Shown piece after piece: positions 34,801 to 43,474 of a DNA stretch of 64,000 nt (position 1 is its first letter; the number at the start of each line of letters is the position of its first letter). A program made the position numbers and the translations under genes. Source of the stretch: Actinostola sp. cb2023. Taxonomy: Eukaryota; Cnidaria; Anthozoa; Actiniaria; Actinostolidae. The notes below the pieces were generated by a model, which was not told the origin of the DNA, ran no database searches, and saw nothing but the letters and a program-made list of their open reading frames with translations. Where the stretch lies: contig JAUJYZ010000015.1 of assembly GCA_033675265.1 (NCBI GenBank), positions 392,501 through 456,500 of the forward strand, written 5' to 3'.

Positions 34801-36902
34801 AAATGAACAAATGAATTGGAGTCCCTGTGGTTAAGATACTGAGATAGACTGGAGAGAGTTGTAGGATCTTAACTCAGTAATGTTCTGTAGACCCTTTTAA
34901 TAAATCCCACAATGCATGATTTTCCACGCTTGAAGTCAAATTTATTCTTTTGAATTCTATTCATTTTCCTTCATTGTTTTCAGTCTTTGTATATTTTGAA
35001 TAGAATTCAAAAGAACAAATTTGACGTCAGGCGCGGAAAATCATGCATTGTGGGATTTATTAAGAGTCTATTGTGTCAACTTGATCAGGTTGCAAGTCTG
35101 ATCATATGCCTTGTGAATCCTGCACATTATAGCCCTTGGAATAATTAGAGAGATTTAGCAAACACGATGCAACGTGATGAGAACACGACGTTAGATGACG
35201 AATATATCACATTTGGTCATTGCGTGACCACCATAAAAACGTCGCGACGTCAAGTTCACGACGCCATTTCACTTGTTTTCACGTCCTCTTCATGACGTTG
35301 AGGATGCCAATGGTCGTTTCACAGGTATTCGTCAGCGCGCGCTCCGTCCTCTTTCACGTCGCGTCGTGTTTGCTAAATCTCTCTATTGTGTCTGAAGGAT
35401 GGGACCATTTCTTGTACAGACTTGTGAGTATAGACCCTATGCAATACTCGATTTCTGTACTTTGCATAAATAATTTGCAAAAACTGAAAGAATAACGAGT
35501 TAAGTAAAGGTAAATCAAATAGATTGAAAGACCATCGACAGTTTAGTATTTACCCCCAAAAGTGCATTAATAAAAATGAAACTATCATCAAGTAATAAGC
35601 GTTTGAAAGGTGCAAAATACATGGAAACGAGGCATCTAGGGCCAAAGTCCGGTTTCTGGTACAAATCTTTGTAATTTCAAATCACTATAACTTTTCAACA
35701 TTGCATAGTACAGCCCTAAAATTTGGTATGTTCATTATTGAAAACCCTCTCTTCAAAGAGATGGTCGGATATTGCTGTAATATATTCCCAATAACAAAGG
35801 AAATCAGATTTTACGATTCTACCATTAATGCATAGGGTCTATAGACTGTCATGTTGCAGGGTAGTCAAAGTTATGCCGCGTTTACACTTGAACACTTTAC
35901 CACATACAAGGTCAGAAACTAAGGTTACCGGTAACAATAGTTTTTCCAATAAATAAAAAAATTAAACATGCATTGTGTATAAACACCCAAGAGCTGACAG
36001 CTCATCTGTGGGGCTTACACGTATTTACAATATTCAGAAATATATAGGGGAACGAGGAAGAACACAAAAAGTTTTCCGAGTTGTACCTTAATAAAGCGCT
36101 TAGTGTAAACACAGCATAAGCTGGCAACTCTAAACAGGCTATTTTGCATATACAGTCATTCTCAAAAAGGTTCTCCAGATGAAAAGACTACAATACTACA
36201 ATAAAGTCACGTGATTCATTATGTATATTCAATTTCCTCTCATGAAATTCATTTGAGATGCAAAAGTACACGGCATTGTGAGAACTGAATGTAATGGCGC
36301 TGGTATCAACTCGCAGTTCCGCTCGCAGTCCGCGCAGAAATTAAAAACATAATGAATCACATGATTTTATTGTAGTATTGTCGTCTTTTCATCTGGACAA
36401 CCTTTTTGGGAATGACTGCATGTATATACAGTTCGTGGAACCTCTCCTTGTGGACACCTCTATATTACGCCCGGACACATCTATCTTTTACGGACAGATA
36501 TTTAGGTCCTGGCAAAATCATCACCATACATTCTTCAAATGTAAAAATAACCTCTACAGTATATTACAGACACCTCCATATTACGGACAATAATTTTATT
36601 TTTTCTGGCCCTTCAGTGTCCGTATTGTATCTTATAGAGGTTCCACTAGAGCCTAACACTCAAACACCTAGCAACTGCCCTCGTGCTGTATGCCATAAAA
36701 AAGCCCCCTGGTCTTCACTTGTCTGATACATGTATATGCATGGGCTAAGTATCTTTTTATTACCTTGAGTACCTGACGTTTCTACATCACAATGATGTCC
36801 TACAACTACTGTAGCATCAATAGTTTCACAAGCGCTGATCTGCTGCATCTGTGACATCTGTGACAATACATTAGCTGCTGTTGCTTCTTCTTCGCTAGAC
36901 AT
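22976..36902 (-). CDS. C2H2 zinc-finger protein
   Basis: Exons on the minus strand: 36764-36902 ([19 protein letters not shown]), 34523-34732, 33270-33451, 31249-31592, 23793-23963, 23586-23697, 22976-23388 (stop). The exon at 33270 encodes two fingers ([10 protein letters not shown] and [10 protein letters not shown], linkers TGERPY and TGEKPF). The exon at 31249 encodes two more ([20 protein letters not shown]) and an acidic stretch ([12 protein letters not shown]). The last three exons are Q- and acid-rich ([20 protein letters not shown]) and look like a regulatory tail. C2H2 arrays usually bind DNA in the nucleus; the target is unknown. All phases agree except at 33270 to 31592, where an exon appears to be missing. 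The 7.3-kb intron 23964-31248 holds two retroelements. Confidence 0.85.
24062..24153. repeat. ATT microsatellite, left flank of the retrotransposon
   Basis: A run of TTA/ATT trinucleotides ends exactly where repeat A1 begins. The same kind of sequence resumes at 29134, so the element was inserted into a microsatellite. Confidence 0.9.
24154..24328 (+). repeat. Split direct repeat A1
   Basis: Begins ATGTGGTTACTAGTAAGC and ends GGGTTTTTGCTGTTGC. Its partner A2 is 28753-28927, exactly 4599 bases downstream. A short open frame inside ([10 protein letters not shown]) occurs in both copies and is probably incidental. Confidence 0.92.
24434..25753 (+). CDS. Gag-like protein with CCCH zinc finger
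   Basis: 439 residues from ATG ([13 protein letters not shown]) to TAA. Residues 1-220 are rich in S, T, A and P (low complexity). A folded-looking middle contains [13 protein letters not shown] and [13 protein letters not shown]. Near the C-terminus a C-x7-C-x6-C-x3-H finger ([11 protein letters not shown]) precedes a Ser/Arg/His/Lys-rich tail. A CCCH finger in Gag is usual for animal DIRS-like elements and probably binds the element's RNA. The frame is intact. Confidence 0.8.
   Translation: MPRETREHSRDSFIPSSSSSSTDSPTTTTTTCTSLVAASPTVTPASPSGTVASSELIASLIEAMKAPLSSMVNSALLSAGIAPSLPVPSIVATSTPLPLAGPLATTTRTNSIAEQAALLGQAGTTLPWPSATNIAPNPTHVAATMPMGSATGIPASSSSASSGTFNTLVVPSFVSPFASHQSAALNSAAGSSTLESVIQSPGLAPTFQQPFVIGPGYSPVPYKVVSQIILGKYVNFEDLLPENISFNEPEPQLMFEGRLVFSPTPKKNKRQINDIVTWLEAFTIFSLILGSYFPNRWVDLIKYKLLILRTYMYRQFSGSAWLNYDKEFREQAAAERQINWSTMSVQLYNFHTAGAQVRPRVSASSTVTSGQEAEGSKFSKVICHSWNAGRCIAPSTQCRFRHACSTCSGEHRSVSCYSRSSKSEHSRHEEHSDVKRRKR
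25779..25807 (+). repeat. Poly-A tract between gag and pol
   Basis: About 29 A residues interrupted only at the end, 25 bases after the gag stop. It is internal to the element, not at an end. See findings. Confidence 0.85.
25911..27532 (+). CDS. Reverse transcriptase / RNase H (pol)
   Basis: The frame is open from a likely splice acceptor (TCTCTTTTAG, ending 25910). The residues before the first ATG (25974) still look coding ([16 protein letters not shown]), so translation probably does not begin at that ATG. Reverse transcriptase motifs in order: [47 protein letters not shown] and the catalytic YLDDFVIAG. RNase H follows, with [34 protein letters not shown] and [16 protein letters not shown]. 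Stop at 27530. These are DIRS-type RT/RH signatures. No methyltransferase domain follows. Confidence 0.9.
27439..28479 (+). CDS. Tyrosine recombinase
   Basis: It overlaps the end of pol by about 90 bases in another frame. The first ATG is at 27553 ([15 protein letters not shown]), and the frame is open back to at least 27439. The N-terminal SAM-like core-binding part ([24 protein letters not shown]) is followed by the catalytic part: arginine in [25 protein letters not shown] (H-x-x-R) and [12 protein letters not shown] with the expected tyrosine. These enzymes join a circular DNA copy into the genome without target duplication. The frame is intact. Confidence 0.9.
   Translation: MAGFPPIGPFGKEISDTSSAAAVGAFVSNSLEGRCLTFMHQGLAQSTHRSYSSAQKKFIDFCYTSGHLSSSGSPCPADEWTLCLFATMLAESLRHSSIKVYLSAVRSLHIDQGFADPLQNCLRLQRVVRGIKRMQGVARTNMRLPVTCEVLRLILSSLDVTAYNDCMFWAACTMAYFGFLRSAEFTVPSLSAFNSKFHLSAEDVTVDSATLPTCLRLNIKASKTDPFRQGSFIYIGQGSSSICAVHAVLDYLTRRGNNSGPLFLMENGQPLSRQLVTDRLRFILQASGCKGNYSSHSFRIGAATMAAKVGIPDHLIQVMGRWRSDAYKQYIQTPCDVIINSSKKLA
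28637..28752 (+). repeat. Split direct repeat B1
   Basis: Begins GGGGGTGACCTGTGGCTAGG and ends CTCGACAAGTTAA. It is directly followed by A2. Its partner B2 is 381 bases downstream. Confidence 0.9.
28753..28927 (+). repeat. Split direct repeat A2
   Basis: Second copy of 24154-24328. After it, 90 bases (28928-29017, starting CCCACCCACCCAGCCGCC) separate it from B2. Confidence 0.92.
29018..29133 (+). repeat. Split direct repeat B2 (right end)
   Basis: Second copy of B1. It ends at GTTAA, after which the ATT microsatellite resumes, which fixes the right boundary of the retrotransposon. Confidence 0.9.
29301..29350 (-). ncRNA. Hammerhead-ribozyme-like core, left arm
   Basis: On the minus strand: CTGATGA (29342-29348), a short stem-loop, GAAA (29323-29326), then GTC (29313-29315) followed by CATTAAAC. 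This is the order of a type I hammerhead: CUGAUGA, stem II, GAAA, short stem III, NUH. Stem II is weak, about 4 pairs including a G-U. It forms an inverted pair with 29401-29456. Activity is unproven. Confidence 0.45.
29401..29456 (+). ncRNA. Hammerhead-ribozyme-like core, right arm
   Basis: Plus strand: CTGATGA (29410-29416), GGT..ACC stem, GAAA (29432-29435), GTC (29443-29445). TTTAAT just before the core can pair with ATTAAA just after GTC, as stem I should. It is the mirror of 29301-29350 within the palindrome 29270-29490. Confidence 0.5.
29791..30972 (+). pseudogene. Penelope-like reverse transcriptase, broken
   Basis: Residues in order: [53 protein letters not shown] and the catalytic YKRYVDDTL. 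These are Penelope-like RT signatures. An in-frame TGA at 30697-30699 interrupts the frame, which then continues ([31 protein letters not shown]) to 30972. The GIY-YIG nuclease expected next is missing. The usual C-terminal end ([19 protein letters not shown]) follows directly in another frame at about 30967-31049, so the nuclease was removed by an internal deletion. The 5' end is also truncated, next to an A-rich tract. Confidence 0.8.
31101..31160 (+). ncRNA. Degenerate hammerhead-like motif at the 3' end of the Penelope-like element
   Basis: TTGATAA is followed by a perfect 6-pair hairpin (GGCGTC TGT GACGCC, 31117-31131), GAAA (31132-31135) and CGTCGTA. The hairpin, GAAA and AC/GT stem III fit a type I hammerhead. 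The first core block differs from CTGATGA at two positions, so it is probably inactive. Penelope-like elements are known to carry hammerheads at their ends. Confidence 0.5.
31249..31592 (-). CDS. Zinc-finger exon: two C2H2 fingers and acidic region
   Basis: Starts GT|GAC CGT CCT (DRPYKC), so it must be entered in phase 1 by an exon ending ..HTG. It encodes two complete C2H2 fingers, then a polar and acidic stretch ending GHRNGKPE, donor GAG|GTTTGT. The previous visible exon ends in phase 0. Confidence 0.85.
31868..31985. mobile_element. MITE family E, copy 1
   Basis: Contains GCAACAAAATCGTGCAAC and CGCAACATTGTT, shared with 39138-39347. The right side is related to the left as an imperfect inverted repeat. 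Confidence 0.55.
32180..32525. repeat. Minisatellite, CTTATTAGGGAGGGGG type
   Basis: About twenty units of roughly 17 bases in the zinc-finger gene intron, exactly where a finger exon appears to be missing. The remainder of 31593-33269 holds no recognisable exon. Confidence 0.9.
33091..33126. repeat. Poly-G tract with GC interruption
   Basis: A G run containing GGCCGGCGGG. The opposite-strand equivalent is the poly-C at 9226. Length is uncertain. Confidence 0.8.
33270..33451 (-). CDS. Zinc-finger exon 3: two C2H2 fingers
   Basis: Enters in phase 1 and exits in phase 0 after exactly 60 full codons. Both fingers have C-x2-C and H-x3-H pairs. The exon ends on the TGEKPFK linker, i.e. just before the first cysteine of a further finger that is not found downstream. 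Confidence 0.88.
33715..33970. mobile_element. Foldback MITE family B, copy 2
   Basis: The left arm CATCCTCGGGAACCCAGGGG and the right arm ending TTCCCGAGGGTG pair. The core ATTGGTCGACCTTAG / AGGTCGACCAAT is palindromic. Same family as 10984-11460 but without the nested insertion. Confidence 0.75.
34889..35069. mobile_element. Foldback element of about 180 bp
   Basis: AGACCCTTTTAATAAATCCC and GGGATTTATTAAGAGTCT are near-perfect inverted ends, and the inner CACAATGCATGATTTTCC also pairs. Confidence 0.75.
35147..35384. mobile_element. Foldback element of about 240 bp
   Basis: AGAGAGATTTAGCAAACACG and CGTGTTTGCTAAATCTCTCT are exact inverted ends. Confidence 0.8.
35429..35843. mobile_element. 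TIR element of about 415 bp
   Basis: TATAGACCCTATGCA and TGCATAGGGTCTATA form the ends. The interior shows no coding signal. Confidence 0.65.
36145..36426. mobile_element. Foldback element of about 280 bp
   Basis: TGCATATACAGTCATTCTCA pairs with GGGAATGACTGCATGTATA, and the inner ACTACAATAAAGTCACGTGA also pairs. It is directly followed by another inverted-end unit, about 36431-36650 (GGAACCTCT / AGAGGTTCC). Confidence 0.7.
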
Positions 36903-37164
36903 GATGTATATTTATGAAGGATTCATCTAGTTGATAACATATAGAAATCGTTAATAGAGTGATAGACAATATATCAACAATACTGTATAATTAGCACTAA
37001 TTAGTACTAAATATACATGTAGCACTGATGAAACAATATCCTAGACTAGGAGTAATTTTAATGGGGTTATAGTTTAATTATTATAATTATTATTTTAAGT
37101 AATTTGAATGAGGTAAACTAGGGAGTGGGCCAGGGATTATTATTATTTTAGTTTAGGTGTCCTA

Positions 37165-37313
37165 TAGAGTGCAATTTAGAAAAGCGTGAAATAATACTAA
37201 TTTTAAATAGTACTAAATAGTGCTATATATTTCTATTGTTTTCTATTGTTTCATCAGTGCTATTTAGTATTAATTAGTTATTTAGTTTTCAAGCTTTTCT
37301 AAATTGCACTCTA
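37165..37313. mobile_element. Foldback related to the element at 137-281
   Basis: Ends TAGAGTGCAATTTAGAAAAG and TTCTAAATTGCACTCTA. The middle TTCTATTGTTTCATCAGTGC is shared with 137-281. Confidence 0.75.
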
Positions 37314-37435
37314 CTTAGTAGGAAACTGCTATTTTATTTGACACAGGAATAAAGTTATTATTATAAATTATTATTTATAAATACAGTAGTAAGTCTGTTT
37401 CATGAACATATTGTTTGCATTCTATAAGAAGCCTT

Positions 37436-38002
37436 TAAAGTGCTACTTAGACGAAAATCGATCGAAGTTTAATTTAGCTGAAACTTCACTGAAATAATCT
37501 CAAAGAGCCATACAATTACTGGATAATGTGTTTTCTCAAAATTCCTATGGGAAGTATTACATTTTTATGAATCTTTAGAAGTGTCAGTGAGGTCGTCTAC
37601 TCAACCCAAACAATCAACACGGCTTCGCTCCATACATTTCTTTGTGTTTAGTTTCTTGAATTATTTTATTTCTATGAAGCTAAAAGTTTGGGTGAAGAAG
37701 TTTTCTTACATTATTTGTGCTTAGGATTGATTGTCTGACCAGTTGTCTTCAATGCAGAGCTGTTATCTGAACAAAACATTGAGATATTTTGACTCACAAA
37801 ATACAAAGAAATGTATGGAGCTGAATGTTGGGTTGAGTAGATGACGTCACTGACACCTCTAAAGATTCATGAAAATATAGTACTTCCCTCTGGAATATCG
37901 AAAAAAGATTTTAACTAGTTATTATTAGACCCTTGAAGAATTATTCAATGAAGTTTCAGCTAAATTAAACTTCGATCGATTTTCGTCTAAGTAGCACTTT
38001 AA
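37436..38002. mobile_element. Foldback element of about 565 bp
   Basis: AAAGTGCTACTTAGACGAAA and TTTCGTCTAAGTAGCACTTT are exact inverted ends, and the pairing continues through ATCGATCGAAGTTTAATTTA. Confidence 0.8.
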
Positions 38003-38186
38003 AAGCCTGATTCACACGAGTGACATAAGCATAAACAACATACGCAGACTGATCAGCAGGACACCATGCATGCATGTAATAGGTGTAGGTGTGAGAAAAG
38101 ACAAGCACTGTTCGTTAATGAGCAATGCATTACTGAGTCTGCGTATGTTGCTTGTGCTTATGTCGCTATAGTGAGGAACAGGCTTA
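38003..38186. mobile_element. Foldback MITE family F, copy 1
   Basis: AAGCCTGATTCACACG and GTGAGGAACAGGCTT bound it; ACATAAGCA and ACATACGCAGACT pair across it. Copy 2 is 44985-45189. Confidence 0.75.
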
Positions 38187-38268
38187 AATTTTAATTCTGT
38201 ATATTCTGTAATAAACTGTACGTGTGTGCTACTGTCCCCTATCCCCTATATAGTTTTATTGTAATTAT

Positions 38269-38863
38269 TAGTCGGGTTTCCTGTGGAAGACCCGACTCTA
38301 AAAATGCAGAGCGGTCGTCGTATTCTTCGTCTTTGGCTTCAAACCGCCAACTGGGTTCTACAGCGCATGCGCCCTGTGCCGGCCACTAAGATAATCACCG
38401 AAGGCTCTAACAACATGATTTATCAATACGAGACTGGTCGAGTCTTTATTCCCAAACCTTGTTGGAGGAAGTTTATGTCGTCTTGTTTTCAAAATAACCT
38501 CAATAATTCATAGAGATATGGATTTATCAATCCAGTACTAGTACTGCAAAGGGTTTAGAGATCTTTAGAACTTAGAACGAAGTGATTTGATACACGCAGC
38601 CGGCGGTGAAGAGAACATTGTTTAATCACTCTGCGATGTCTAGTTTATGTATACGGTATTTGTATTTGTATGGATTATTATATTTATGGTAACAAATATT
38701 CATGATTCGCTGAGTTTGTGAAATCGCAGTACTTTTAAGTCGTAAATATCGAGCTCGAGTCACGCAACGACGAGGTCGACGAGCAACCAAACACTGTTTT
38801 AATCGCACTATAAGATATCTATATTTAGTTCAAATAGGCTACATTTCATTTAGAAGCCCGACT
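38269..38863. mobile_element. Putative TIR unit with hairpin end and a small open frame
   Basis: It starts with hairpin AGTCGGGTTTCC TGT GGAAGACCCGACT and ends near AGAAGCCCGACT. Inside, plus strand 38304-38513 reads MQSGRRILRLWLQTANWVLQ to a stop, with no known domain. Whether that frame is expressed is unknown. Confidence 0.35.
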
Positions 38864-39137
38864 TCACGCTAGAAGAGCGTCTAGTTTATTTTATTTTCAG
38901 TTGTCATTTTCTTTTAGGACCTTAGTGAAAAACACTCAGTATTAGTATTATTATTATCCCTGTCAACATTGGTCGTCTTCAACTAGTTAATGCAAAAACT
39001 GTCACTTTTATTATTCTAAAGTACTTTCATAGTATTGGGTGCATCATACGAGTGAGAAATAGCCACGGTTCGGAATATCACAAACAAACAACTTGAAAAA
39101 ATGGGTTCAAATGGGACCCAATAATACCTTTGAACTT

Positions 39138-39347
39138 AAGGTTCGGAAATACGGGCAACAAAATCGTGCAACTTGTCTCGCAACATTGTTGCATTGCAAA
39201 TTGAAGGAAAATGTTGCTCGTATTACCACTCCATGCACAACACATTTTCTTTGTCGCGAAGAGTAGAGATACAAGCAACATTTTCTCTTCAACTTGCAAC
39301 GCAAACACAAGTTGCACAATTTTGATGCCCATATTACTGTACCTTTA
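39138..39347. mobile_element. MITE family E, copy 2
   Basis: GGGCAACAAAATCGTGCAAC on the left and GTTGCACAATTTTGATGCCC on the right are inverted; an inner CAACATTGTTGCATTGCAA also pairs. Confidence 0.65.
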
Positions 39348-40333
39348 GCTAAGCCATGGCTTATTTTCTTTCGTTGAAATGGGCATATAGCTATTGTGGC
39401 AATAATTAACTTGCAATCTTTTAATTTTATATACTTCCCTTTCCGTCATTTTATAGTTTCAGTCAAAGACTGATAAAATTGGCTGAGTTTTAGTGTTTGG
39501 TTAATACTGACTTATAACACAAATAATTTCAGTCAGTGTTTTGATAACTCCACTTTCAGGAATTCATAGAATCTTCTTTCGTAAAAGCTTTCGATTTCGA
39601 TGTCACACTAGTGAACGAAGCAGTCATTTTCAATCTAGTTTATTATTTTGTGTATATTTTTACTACTAAATTGAATACGAAAACTTCCTCTTGTAATATC
39701 GTTAGCTTAAGTTAATGCAAATTTGACAAACTCACAATGCTCGAGTGAAGACAAAAACAGCTTTAATGTCGTGTCTTTCAGTTCAACGTAGTGCAAATCA
39801 GTCCAACAAAAGGCCCACAATTTGACGATAAATTACTGGTTAAACCTCTTAGCGTTTCAAAATCAAAACAACTGCTTCAGATTTTTCCGAAAGAGCCGAC
39901 AAAAACAGCCATAAAAACGCCATAAAAGACTCCAAATCCAACAAACACTTAAATCCAACATGGCGGACTCTTCCTCGTCAAACAACACGCCGTATTTGCC
40001 TCGAAAAGGCGATTAAACGGCGAGAAAATGCCTTGAAAAAGAGATGAAAGTGAAGAGAACATTGACTTACTAAAGGTCGAAGGAGTGAATGAAAACCTTG
40101 GTCGCCGCGCCGCCAACACGAGAGGACGCTCAGCCAGCCTGGCCTTTCTTTGCCGATGAGCATATTACACAGGGAACCCAACAGTTATCCCTCCTATTAA
40201 TCCCTCTCCCCCAAAGCCGGCCACGCTGGGGTACTGTACCAACAGAGTCGGGTTCAATGTAACAGCATAACAAATTCAATTTGTTTTGATAATCAATTGG
40301 TTCAAACGCAATTTTGGACTTGCATAATAATCC

Positions 40334-40745
40334 TTGCATAATCGCTGTCGGGTTGAAAATCATGAAAGCTATGACCAAAAGGAATTCTGGGAAATTAAAA
40401 CTCTTAATAACAACGTCAAATGATCGACCTTTTTATCCAGACTTGTAGGATCTTAGTTAAATAGCTCATATATAGCTAATTGCATAATCGTTGTCAGGTT
40501 GAAAATCATAAATCATAGAAGCGGAGACCGCAAGGATGGATGGGAAATCGTAGAAATCAGTTCATGAGCCACATTACATGCAGATATATTCAATGTTCTC
40601 GTAGTTTTGAAGAGCTATTTAACTAAGACCCTACAAGTCTGCATAAAAAGGTCGATGATTTGACAGTGTTATTTGAGAGTTTATTTTCCCAGAATGCCTT
40701 TTGGTCATAGCTTTCATGATTTTCAACCCGACAACGATTATGCAA
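40334..40745. mobile_element. Foldback element of about 410 bp
   Basis: TGCATAATCGCTGTCGGGTT and AACCCGACAACGATTATGCA are inverted ends, with further pairing through AAAATCATGAAAGCTATGAC. Confidence 0.75.
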
Positions 40746-40925
40746 TTAGCTATACATATACACTCGTTAAATTAGTGGGAATACACGAGAAACCATATGA
40801 TTACATCATATTCATGAAAGAATGTGTAAAAATTATACATTGTATAAACTGCACTGCCGAGTGCAAATTAACGATGGTTTTTTACTCGGGCCCTTCCGAA
40901 GGAAGCCCGAGTTAGAAAATACACT

Positions 40926-40952
40926 TTTTTTTTTTTTTTTTTTTTTTTTTTT
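40926..40952. repeat. Poly-T tract beside a GGAAGCCCGAGT hairpin
   Basis: About 27 T residues follow the hairpin ACTCGGGCCCTTCC GAA GGAAGCCCGAGT (about 40886-40914). Confidence 0.8.
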
Positions 40953-42137
40953 CAGGTGATGGAATGAAGAAAAAATGCGAAGAATGCGATGTATTTGATC
41001 CTATCGAGTTTCAAGATTTCTCATCATAGATCTTCAAGCTATTAAGTTCAGGATTGTAGTTGATCATTCCACGATGAAGCTAAGGCGCGTTTGCTTTTGT
41101 TATAAATGAAACGACATCTTTCAGAGTGGGCCCACACGAATAGCCGTATGCTTTTGTCTGTGAAATGAGCCTGTTTAAAGCCCGTGTTTTATCGGCTGTT
41201 CTATAACGCCTTTCCACGAACTCGAACTCATATCCAAAAATGAATTGAGACAAAGGCGATCGAGCAAGGTCAATGTTCGAAAATCCGTGTTCTTTTCAGT
41301 AAGATGACAGTTGTAAAGTGATCCTTATCTGAGTCATACATCTATTACGCGACCTAATTTTAGAACCGTTGATTTAAAACCGAATTTCCACGCTCAAAAC
41401 AGGTCAGTGAACGGCAAAAATACAATCGAAATCAAAACGTCCTTAGATTTTAGGGATCTATTACAGAAGAAGACGCTCAATGACGAGGGAGACTTGTGTC
41501 TGACTCATAGATAAAGATCTCCGCGGACTCTTGTTATAATTAAACTCACTACCAACACCGTACAACGGTCATGTATAACTCCATCTATTGACAGAAAGCT
41601 ATATGTACAGAAGTCATGCAAACAGTCGAGCCAGTCGAGTTATTTTCAGTAACTCATGATGGATGTTTATTTTATTCCACGTTTGAAAAATTCAGAAGGA
41701 AAAGGAATCGTAAAAATCGTACTTCAAAACTACATCAAAGCATTTAAGGCAAGCAAGGTCAATGTTCGTAAATCGAGATGGTATAGCCCTTCATCTGGCA
41801 GACATATAGTCTCCCTCGTCACGCAACTGTCAGTCATTGTCAGGTCTCTCCTCGCGCAGCTGACATTGTCCTTGTTCTTCAACCAACTGGCATTCATTTT
41901 CAAGTACTTCCTCGAACAACTGACATTTTCCTTTTCACAATGCCCGAGTGAACGCTCATTGAGCGTCTTGTTAACTTTAAAATTGCACTGTTCTTAGCCA
42001 ATCAGAATAAGGAAATGTCAGGGGAAAATTAATTTCCCCTGGAAATGTTTATGAAATATTATGATTTTTTCATGAATTTTTTGCTTTCAAACAGCCAGTG
42101 TTAAAAGTCCTCAGTGAATCTCATTATTTACCTTACC

Positions 42138-42274
42138 CTGGTCCCAGAGGCAGACCTACTCTCACTTACCGTACTTCGCCGTGTTTGAGCCGCGAAGCGG
42201 CGAGCGAGCTGCGAAGCAGCGATAAATTCGAAGTATGGTAAGGGAGAGTGTAGATCAGCGCCTCTGGGGCCAGG
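42138..42274. repeat. Imperfect palindrome
   Basis: CTGGTCCCAGAGGCAGACCT and GCGCCTCTGGGGCCAGG close it. It is adjacent to the stronger hairpin at 42278. Confidence 0.6.
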
Positions 42275-42277
42275 CCT

Positions 42278-42382
42278 GCTCGAGAATCCATCGGTGCTCT
42301 TCGGCGTGGACTCGGAAATCGCCCCTTTCTGGCGGGGCGATTTCCGAGCCCACGCCGAAGAGCACCGATGGATTCTCGAGCA
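42278..42382. repeat. Strong GC-rich hairpin
   Basis: TGCTCGAGAATCCATCGGTG through CGAAATCGCCCC is followed by a short TTTCTGG loop and its near-perfect reverse complement ending CTCGAGCA. About 50 base pairs with a loop under 10 bases. Confidence 0.85.
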
Positions 42383-43060
42383 TGGGACCAGGCGGAGTAT
42401 ATTTACCTTCGACTGACGGCCAAACACTGCCCTCCGTGTGCTATAACATACATTCTCTGTATTCTCTGTCAACAAGAGCTTGGGCTACCTGTGGTGCTAT
42501 CAATCAGAGGCTAAAGCAATATATGATTGACATAATATTTTTTTATTTTATAAACTTCGCCACATGGGCAGGGAAACTCCAGAGAGCAAAGCTCCACTAC
42601 GGGGACCCAAAATAATATAATATACACTATCAGGTGATAAGTTAAGGTGCGGATGTGCAACACTGCGCGCAATATTGCCAGCAACCTGCACCTGCACGCC
42701 ATATTGCGCGCGACGTTGCAGCGTGTGTCCGCCCTTTAGTGAAAAACTGACCACGGTATAAAACGAAGTGAACCCACGGTTCTTTTTTATTTGTTGACAA
42801 ATTAACTATGCAACAAATCACATTACATTATGAAGATATATATAAAGTAAAACTACAAATAATGAAAACATTACACCACATTAAATGTACAAGAGATAGA
42901 GACTGACTTATGCATTCTATTTCACTCGGTGCTTGTCGGTGAGGTCATTTATTTTCCTGGCGTGTTTCACGCACGAAAAGAACCCTCAAAATATCGGATA
43001 TACAAAGCTCCCCAAAAAGATACGACATTAATAAACATCCAATCAATGTTCCCAGGTGAG

Positions 43061-43474
43061 TTAAATCTGAGACTCTGCTTTTGTGTTTGCGTAAACGTGC
43101 ATGCTTTCATATGCAGGTTGTTGAAACTCTTCTGTAAGGGCCTGGTAGGTTGTGCGATCGTCTGTGCGATCTGTATCCGGTTGGTTGTCATGACTCCCAG
43201 TCCTCGTCTCTAGTTGCATGTCCTCGTAAACGTCTTCGTCTGTTGCACTGACAGCGAAATCCAATGGTTGGTAGCCATGTCTCTCTATTCCTGTTTCGGA
43301 CGGAGTGATTTGAGCATGAACGTTCGATGGATCAACAGTATCTTGTTGCGGTGAGGGGGTTCTTTTGGATGACTTCTGAAAATGATCCATTGATTCGTAT
43401 GTATACTCGGGAGAAATGTTGGTAGAGAGAGTACTCATGCCAATCCCGCCGTCTGGGCTCACAACCTTTGTATT
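43061..43474 (-). CDS. Receptor cytoplasmic tail exon
   Basis: Acceptor CCGTAG|AATACAAAGG, phase 0; stop at 43061. Encodes [18 protein letters not shown] and a tyrosine-rich tail with [29 protein letters not shown] and [10 protein letters not shown]. The YxxM motifs match the PI3-kinase p85 SH2 consensus; YxxL/YxxP forms could bind other SH2 adaptors. There is no kinase, phosphatase or ITAM spacing. Confidence 0.75.
   Translation of the reverse strand, partial: NTKVVSPDGGIGMSTLSTNISPEYTYESMDHFQKSSKRTPSPQQDTVDPSNVHAQITPSETGIERHGYQPLDFAVSATDEDVYEDMQLETRTGSHDNQPDTDRTDDRTTYQALTEEFQQPAYESMHVYANTKAESQI

Larger units (their letters stand above)
36903..43060. other. Intergenic region rich in foldback elements
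   Basis: It separates the 5' end of the zinc-finger gene from the 3' end of the receptor gene. Contents are listed separately: foldbacks at 37165, 37436, 38003, 38269, 39138, 40334, 42138 and 42278, and poly-T at 40926-40952. Stretches 41000-42120 and 42400-43060 show nothing I can identify. CAACATGGCGGACTCTTCC at about 39957 looks like an animal start site but leads to only 18 codons. Confidence 0.5.

Noticed and set aside
39959..40015. ATGGCGGACTCTTCC as the first exon of a plus-strand gene
   Set aside because: Good start context, but a stop comes after 18 codons and no donor or downstream exon was found.
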